The notes below the pieces were generated by a model, which was given only the letters and a program-made list of their open reading frames with translations, searched no databases and was not told the origin of the DNA. Shown here piece after piece: positions 15,825 through 19,175 of a stretch of DNA of 19,175 nucleotides (the stretch's first letter is position 1; each line of letters starts with the position of its first letter). Made by a program: the position numbers and the translations under genes. Source of the stretch: JANSWY01 sp038525605 (GTDB taxonomy: Bacteria > Bacteroidota > Bacteroidia > Cytophagales > Cyclobacteriaceae). The stretch is from the NCBI GenBank assembly GCA_038525605.1, contig JBCBHL010000116.1, forward strand, positions 1-19,175, read 5' to 3'.

Positions 15825-17489
15825 TCAGAATGAGTAGCTAAATCCTGCATTTACCTGCAGACCTCTTCCCGGGTAGTTCAGATATCTTTGATAGTTTTCT
15901 CCGATGATATTATTAAAATTCAGATAAATTCCGGCTCTTTCAGATAATATGTACTTGGCCTGAAGATTCAACTGAACGATCGGATCTAAAGTGGCAGTGT
16001 TGCCGGATTGGAGGTTGAGTGCCTCTATCCCTGACAAAATGTTGAATGTAGGGGCAATCAGCACTTTTTCATACACATTAAATTTACTACCGAGTTCAAA
16101 CGTAAAAGTAGGCTTGTGCCACGCTTCCGCCAGCACATCTGTGTCATAACCATAAAATGTAGCACCAGCATGAACACTGGCTTTTTCAAAGAATGAATAC
16201 TCCAGATTGGCAAAAAACTTAAAAACAGAGGTGTTGTCGTACAGAATATCGAATCTGGAGCTGTCCGATAAGCCATTGACGTAAAATGCCATGTTATCAA
16301 CTCCACTCGCAGAAAAACCGAGATTTGTACTGATCCTGTCTCCCACTTTCCCATTGATTCCTCCATACACTTCCAGTTTATTGCTGGTGTTAATCAAAGG
16401 CTGGTTTTGACTGATCCACGGGTTTTCACGCGTCATCGCGCTGATGGAATTAAATTGTCTGCCACCTGTTAGTCCACCGTACACATCGAAAGTCTCAGAA
16501 ATAGGGAATCTAACATTCAACTGTGGAAATAAAGAAGAGTTTGTGGCGCTGGCCAACGTATCATTATCAATCGCCAGCTGGAACCCTACAGTGAGATAAA
16601 TACCAGAAATTTTCCGGACGTATGAGGGATTGATCGTTAAAAGATTTCTGTTTATTTCAGTAGAATCTGAGTACTGGGATAATAAGCCTGCAACTTCCAG
16701 CTGGAGCTTTTCATCGTCCTGAAGCTTGTAAGTAAAGTTACTTTTCAGATCGAAGGTTCTTTCCGAAGTATTGAAGTCATTAGAGAAACTTGCGAAACCA
16801 GTTTCAACTCTGTAACGTAATGGGTTTTTCAATTCAGTCCCAAAAATTCCGGCCCTTACATTAAACCTGTTGAATGTCTGTCTGATGCTATCAGCAGAGG
16901 GGATTTCGGTAGTAGGCTGATATCCAAAAAAGTGATTGAACTCATTTTGATATCCTACATTCATAAAACTGGTCGCTTTTTTACCAAAGATTTTACCAAA
17001 TGCTTCAATATCAGTGATTCCGGACGCACTGTTTTCTTCATCAACAGCACCCCTTCCAAACGAATGATGGTTGAAGTTGAGTCCGTAACTGTAAAGTTTG
17101 TCTCTTTTATTGGCCAAAGATAAATCTATGTATGGAGACTGAAAGTTCCCGTACCCCAGCGTCACCTTATTACCCCAAAGCTTTTCTATAGTTGGTTTTG
17201 GGATTTTCTTCACCCTTATTTTAGGTAGACTGACAACCGGAGTGAAGGCAAACTCTTTTAAGCTGTATTGCACACCCGATAACGATAAATCATTTTTCTT
17301 GATGGTTACAGGCACAAAAAACCTGTTTGCCCTGGGGAGTTCCAGCTTTTTGTCTTTGACAATTACAAACTCAGCACTTTCTATTTCACCGTCAACGTTC
17401 CATTTAGGGTCGTTGTCCTGAGCATAACCCAAGTGAGCCATAAAAATTACGACTATGCTCAATACTATTCTGATATTCATACTAGTCAT
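15825..17489 (-). CDS. Outer-membrane beta-barrel protein (TonB-receptor-like barrel, no plug seen)
   Basis: The protein has 554 aa. The N-terminal signal peptide ends GYA (residue 23) before Gln. After a mixed N-terminal segment (about 24-105) with SLPKIRVKKIPKPTIEKLWG, the rest is a run of alternating beta strands with aromatic ends, such as KVTLGYGNF, YSYGLNFNHHSFG and LEYSFFEKASVHAGATFYGY. The chain ends VNAGFSYSF, with the terminal Phe that outer-membrane barrels use for BAM recognition. The barrel resembles those of TonB-dependent receptors but no plug domain or TonB box is recognisable. Start choice is open: ATG 17487-17489 overlaps the TPR gene by 8 bases, while ATG 17478-17480 (three codons later) starts 1 base after it and gives an equally good signal peptide. 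A 118-base gap separates it from the SPOR gene. Confidence 0.8.
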   Translation of the reverse strand: MTSMNIRIVLSIVVIFMAHLGYAQDNDPKWNVDGEIESAEFVIVKDKKLELPRANRFFVPVTIKKNDLSLSGVQYSLKEFAFTPVVSLPKIRVKKIPKPTIEKLWGNKVTLGYGNFQSPYIDLSLANKRDKLYSYGLNFNHHSFGRGAVDEENSASGITDIEAFGKIFGKKATSFMNVGYQNEFNHFFGYQPTTEIPSADSIRQTFNRFNVRAGIFGTELKNPLRYRVETGFASFSNDFNTSERTFDLKSNFTYKLQDDEKLQLEVAGLLSQYSDSTEINRNLLTINPSYVRKISGIYLTVGFQLAIDNDTLASATNSSLFPQLNVRFPISETFDVYGGLTGGRQFNSISAMTRENPWISQNQPLINTSNKLEVYGGINGKVGDRISTNLGFSASGVDNMAFYVNGLSDSSRFDILYDNTSVFKFFANLEYSFFEKASVHAGATFYGYDTDVLAEAWHKPTFTFELGSKFNVYEKVLIAPTFNILSGIEALNLQSGNTATLDPIVQLNLQAKYILSERAGIYLNFNNIIGENYQRYLNYPGRGLQVNAGFSYSF

Positions 17490-19155
17490 TATTTCCTGAG
17501 TTATTTAAAGTATCAATTACGATGGTGCTATCCTGCTCAATGACTACTTCCTTTTCAAGAGCTTCCAACTCCAGCAGTTTTTCTCTTGCCTGCTGTTTCA
17601 GGTTTTCATCGGAAGCATTTTCTATAATCGAATTTAAGGTAGCCTTTGCCTGAAACAACTCGTCTTGCTTCATGTAATTATCCGCTATGAGCAAAAATGA
17701 TTTACCCAGCCATTTGTCATATTGAGCAAAACTCTTGTTAAGCTCAAAAAGCGTTTGCAACGAATTTTTATGCTTTCCTGCGTTAAAGTAGAGCAAGGCC
17801 AATTCATAACTTGCCTCCGCAGCGTTTTCATCTTTTATGCCATTGATCAGACCCAAAAGCAAATCTTCCGCATCTAAAGGAATACCATTGATGATTTTGA
17901 TCTTAGCAGATATCAATGTTGCTTTGTTTTTCAGGTCTTGAGAAAGTTTGGCTCTGTTCAATATTTTTTCAGCATAAACAAGGGATGAATCGTATTGCTC
18001 ATCACTGAAGTTTACATTCATGATTCCCTCCCACGCATTACCAAGCTCCCGTCTGTTTCGAGCCTTTTTCTCCAGCTTTTTGTAAGACGCTACAGCTTCC
18101 GCAAAATCGCCCTGTTTTGCCAATAACGATCCCAGTCTGTTTAATGACCTGGTCTGATATGAATTTTGATTATCATCGACTACCAGTTTCAGAAAGGGAA
18201 TAGATTCCTGCCAGTCACCTGATCGGTAGTAACTATCAGCGATGAAATAATTGGCATCATTCAACAGACTGCTATTTGAATATTTTGATTGAAACTGTTT
18301 AAAACCTTCGATAGCCTTATAGTACAATTGGTTAAAATACAGTGATTTAGCAGCCTCAAACTCCACAGTCTCCAGACTTTCATCATCCGGGTTTGCCAAT
18401 TGATATTTATTGAGATAATCTCCAAAATCACTGATATTACTTTTTGCAGACAGCTCCTGCAAACCAAGCAGGGCGCTATTGGCAGTAGGATGACTGATAT
18501 AATCATCCAATACCTTTTTATAGTCTTTTTCACTTCCTTCATAATTACCGACATTGGAATATGCCAATGCTCTTTTCACCATTGCAAACGGTAATAATGA
18601 GCTTTGCTTGTAATTATCAATCAGATTAGAAAATTGCTCGATTGCTGGCTGATATTCTCCTGCTTCAAACGAAATTTCAGCCATCTGCAAAATGGCATTA
18701 TCCACATAATTAGAAGAAGGATATCCATCAATTACCTGTCGGAAATAACTCTTAGCTTCTGTGTTGTTGGACTCCAGCGCGTTGACTATTCCCAATTGAA
18801 AATAGATATAGTCCTTATTGCTATTGCCCGTGGACAGTAGAGAACTGTAATTACTAACGGCGCTTGTGTAGTCCTTTGTGACATAATAACAATCGGCCAT
18901 TCTCAATCTGGCATCTTCAGGGTAAAACTCCCGCTCATTTGCGTCTGCAGGGATTTTATTCAAATAGGTCTTGAAATTGGCCAGAGCGTTTGGATAGTCT
19001 TTTTCATTGTAATAAGCATAACCCAGACCGTATCTGGCTTTTGTATGAATCAACCTGCCTTCCTCGTTTTCAGGTGTGGTATACAATGCAGATTTATAGG
19101 ATTTGATCGCATCCTGATAAAGTTTGCCAATACTGTAAGCTTCCGCCTTCCAGAT
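17482..19155 (-). CDS. Tetratricopeptide repeat protein, 3' part; reaches the window edge with an apparent frame break
   Basis: The visible open frame (stop TAG at 17482-17484) encodes about 557 residues of almost continuous TPR helices, for example YGLGYAYYNEKDYPNALANFK, PDDESLETVEFEAAKSLYF and DANYFIADSYYRSGDWQES, a pattern of the tol-pal YbgF/CpoB and BamD type. The C-terminus is short and polar (TLNNSGNND). No signal peptide or ATG start is visible: the frame stays open upstream through WKAEAYSIGKLYQDAIKSYKSAL, clearly TPR, until a TGA at 19156-19158. The gene therefore most likely begins beyond the window and is either frameshifted near 19150 or misread there. A TTG at 19084-19086 would be a poor start because it cuts a TPR unit. 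It lies immediately before the barrel gene (8-base overlap), implying that the two are made together; periplasmic location is inferred. Confidence 0.8.
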   Translation of the reverse strand: MWKAEAYSIGKLYQDAIKSYKSALYTTPENEEGRLIHTKARYGLGYAYYNEKDYPNALANFKTYLNKIPADANEREFYPEDARLRMADCYYVTKDYTSAVSNYSSLLSTGNSNKDYIYFQLGIVNALESNNTEAKSYFRQVIDGYPSSNYVDNAILQMAEISFEAGEYQPAIEQFSNLIDNYKQSSLLPFAMVKRALAYSNVGNYEGSEKDYKKVLDDYISHPTANSALLGLQELSAKSNISDFGDYLNKYQLANPDDESLETVEFEAAKSLYFNQLYYKAIEGFKQFQSKYSNSSLLNDANYFIADSYYRSGDWQESIPFLKLVVDDNQNSYQTRSLNRLGSLLAKQGDFAEAVASYKKLEKKARNRRELGNAWEGIMNVNFSDEQYDSSLVYAEKILNRAKLSQDLKNKATLISAKIKIINGIPLDAEDLLLGLINGIKDENAAEASYELALLYFNAGKHKNSLQTLFELNKSFAQYDKWLGKSFLLIADNYMKQDELFQAKATLNSIIENASDENLKQQAREKLLELEALEKEVVIEQDSTIVIDTLNNSGNND

Positions 19156-19175
19156 TCAACGAATGGATAAACAGT

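Noticed and set aside
15814..15833. Short stem TTCATTC/GAATGAG at the barrel gene stop codon
   Set aside because: Seven pairs with a wobble, inside the coding end, with no T run; too weak to call a terminator.

Overview
The window looks like chromosomal DNA from a Bacteroidota bacterium, most likely of the Cytophagales type. The evidence is AT-leaning DNA, several signal peptides that end in Ala followed by Gln, a SPOR protein next to ExbB-ExbD-TonB, a LytTR regulator with a membrane domain, and candidate -7 boxes of the Bacteroidota form TAnnTTTG. I see no insertion sequence, integrase, tRNA, rRNA or CRISPR array. All coding regions except one lie on the minus strand. Several start codons are TTG or GTG, and starts were chosen accordingly.

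Layout from left to right: a penicillin-acylase-family lipoprotein (35-2224, minus); an 893-base divergent intergenic region holding a tandem octamer, an 11-bp inverted repeat and an orphan plus-strand terminator; a secreted TlpA-like thioredoxin protein (3118-3876, the only plus-strand gene); a secreted leucine-rich-repeat protein convergent with it (3884-4804); glutaminyl-tRNA synthetase glnS with its terminator (4902-6602); a secreted TraB/GumN-like protein (6803-7741); a membrane-anchored LytTR regulator (7825-8616); a flippase-like membrane protein and a GT2 glycosyltransferase whose genes overlap (8677-10456); trmB and folC, overlapping by 4 bases (10475-12408); then TonB, ExbD, ExbB, an acidic SPOR membrane protein, an outer-membrane beta-barrel and a TPR protein that runs to the right edge (12417-19175).

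Read in the direction of transcription, the right half is one close-packed minus-strand series: TPR protein, outer-membrane barrel, SPOR protein, ExbB, ExbD, TonB-like protein, folC, trmB, GT2 and flippase-like protein. Most junctions overlap or are under 60 bases. The first six genes would form a trans-envelope set: a proton-driven inner-membrane motor, a transducer, a peptidoglycan-binding SPOR protein, a barrel without a recognisable plug, and a TPR protein. This make-up recalls the Tol-Pal-CpoB division system of Proteobacteria more than a nutrient uptake locus, but that is inference. folC (folate polyglutamylation) and trmB (tRNA m7G46) are housekeeping genes in the same series. The GT2 and flippase-like pair looks like a polyprenyl-linked sugar or cell-surface glycan module.

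The most useful points for follow-up are the Tol-like envelope cluster, the very acidic cytoplasmic domain of its SPOR protein, an apparent frame break in the TPR gene near 19150, the candidate small-RNA locus in the 2.2-3.1 kb gap, and a terminator-like hairpin touching the start codon of the LRR gene.
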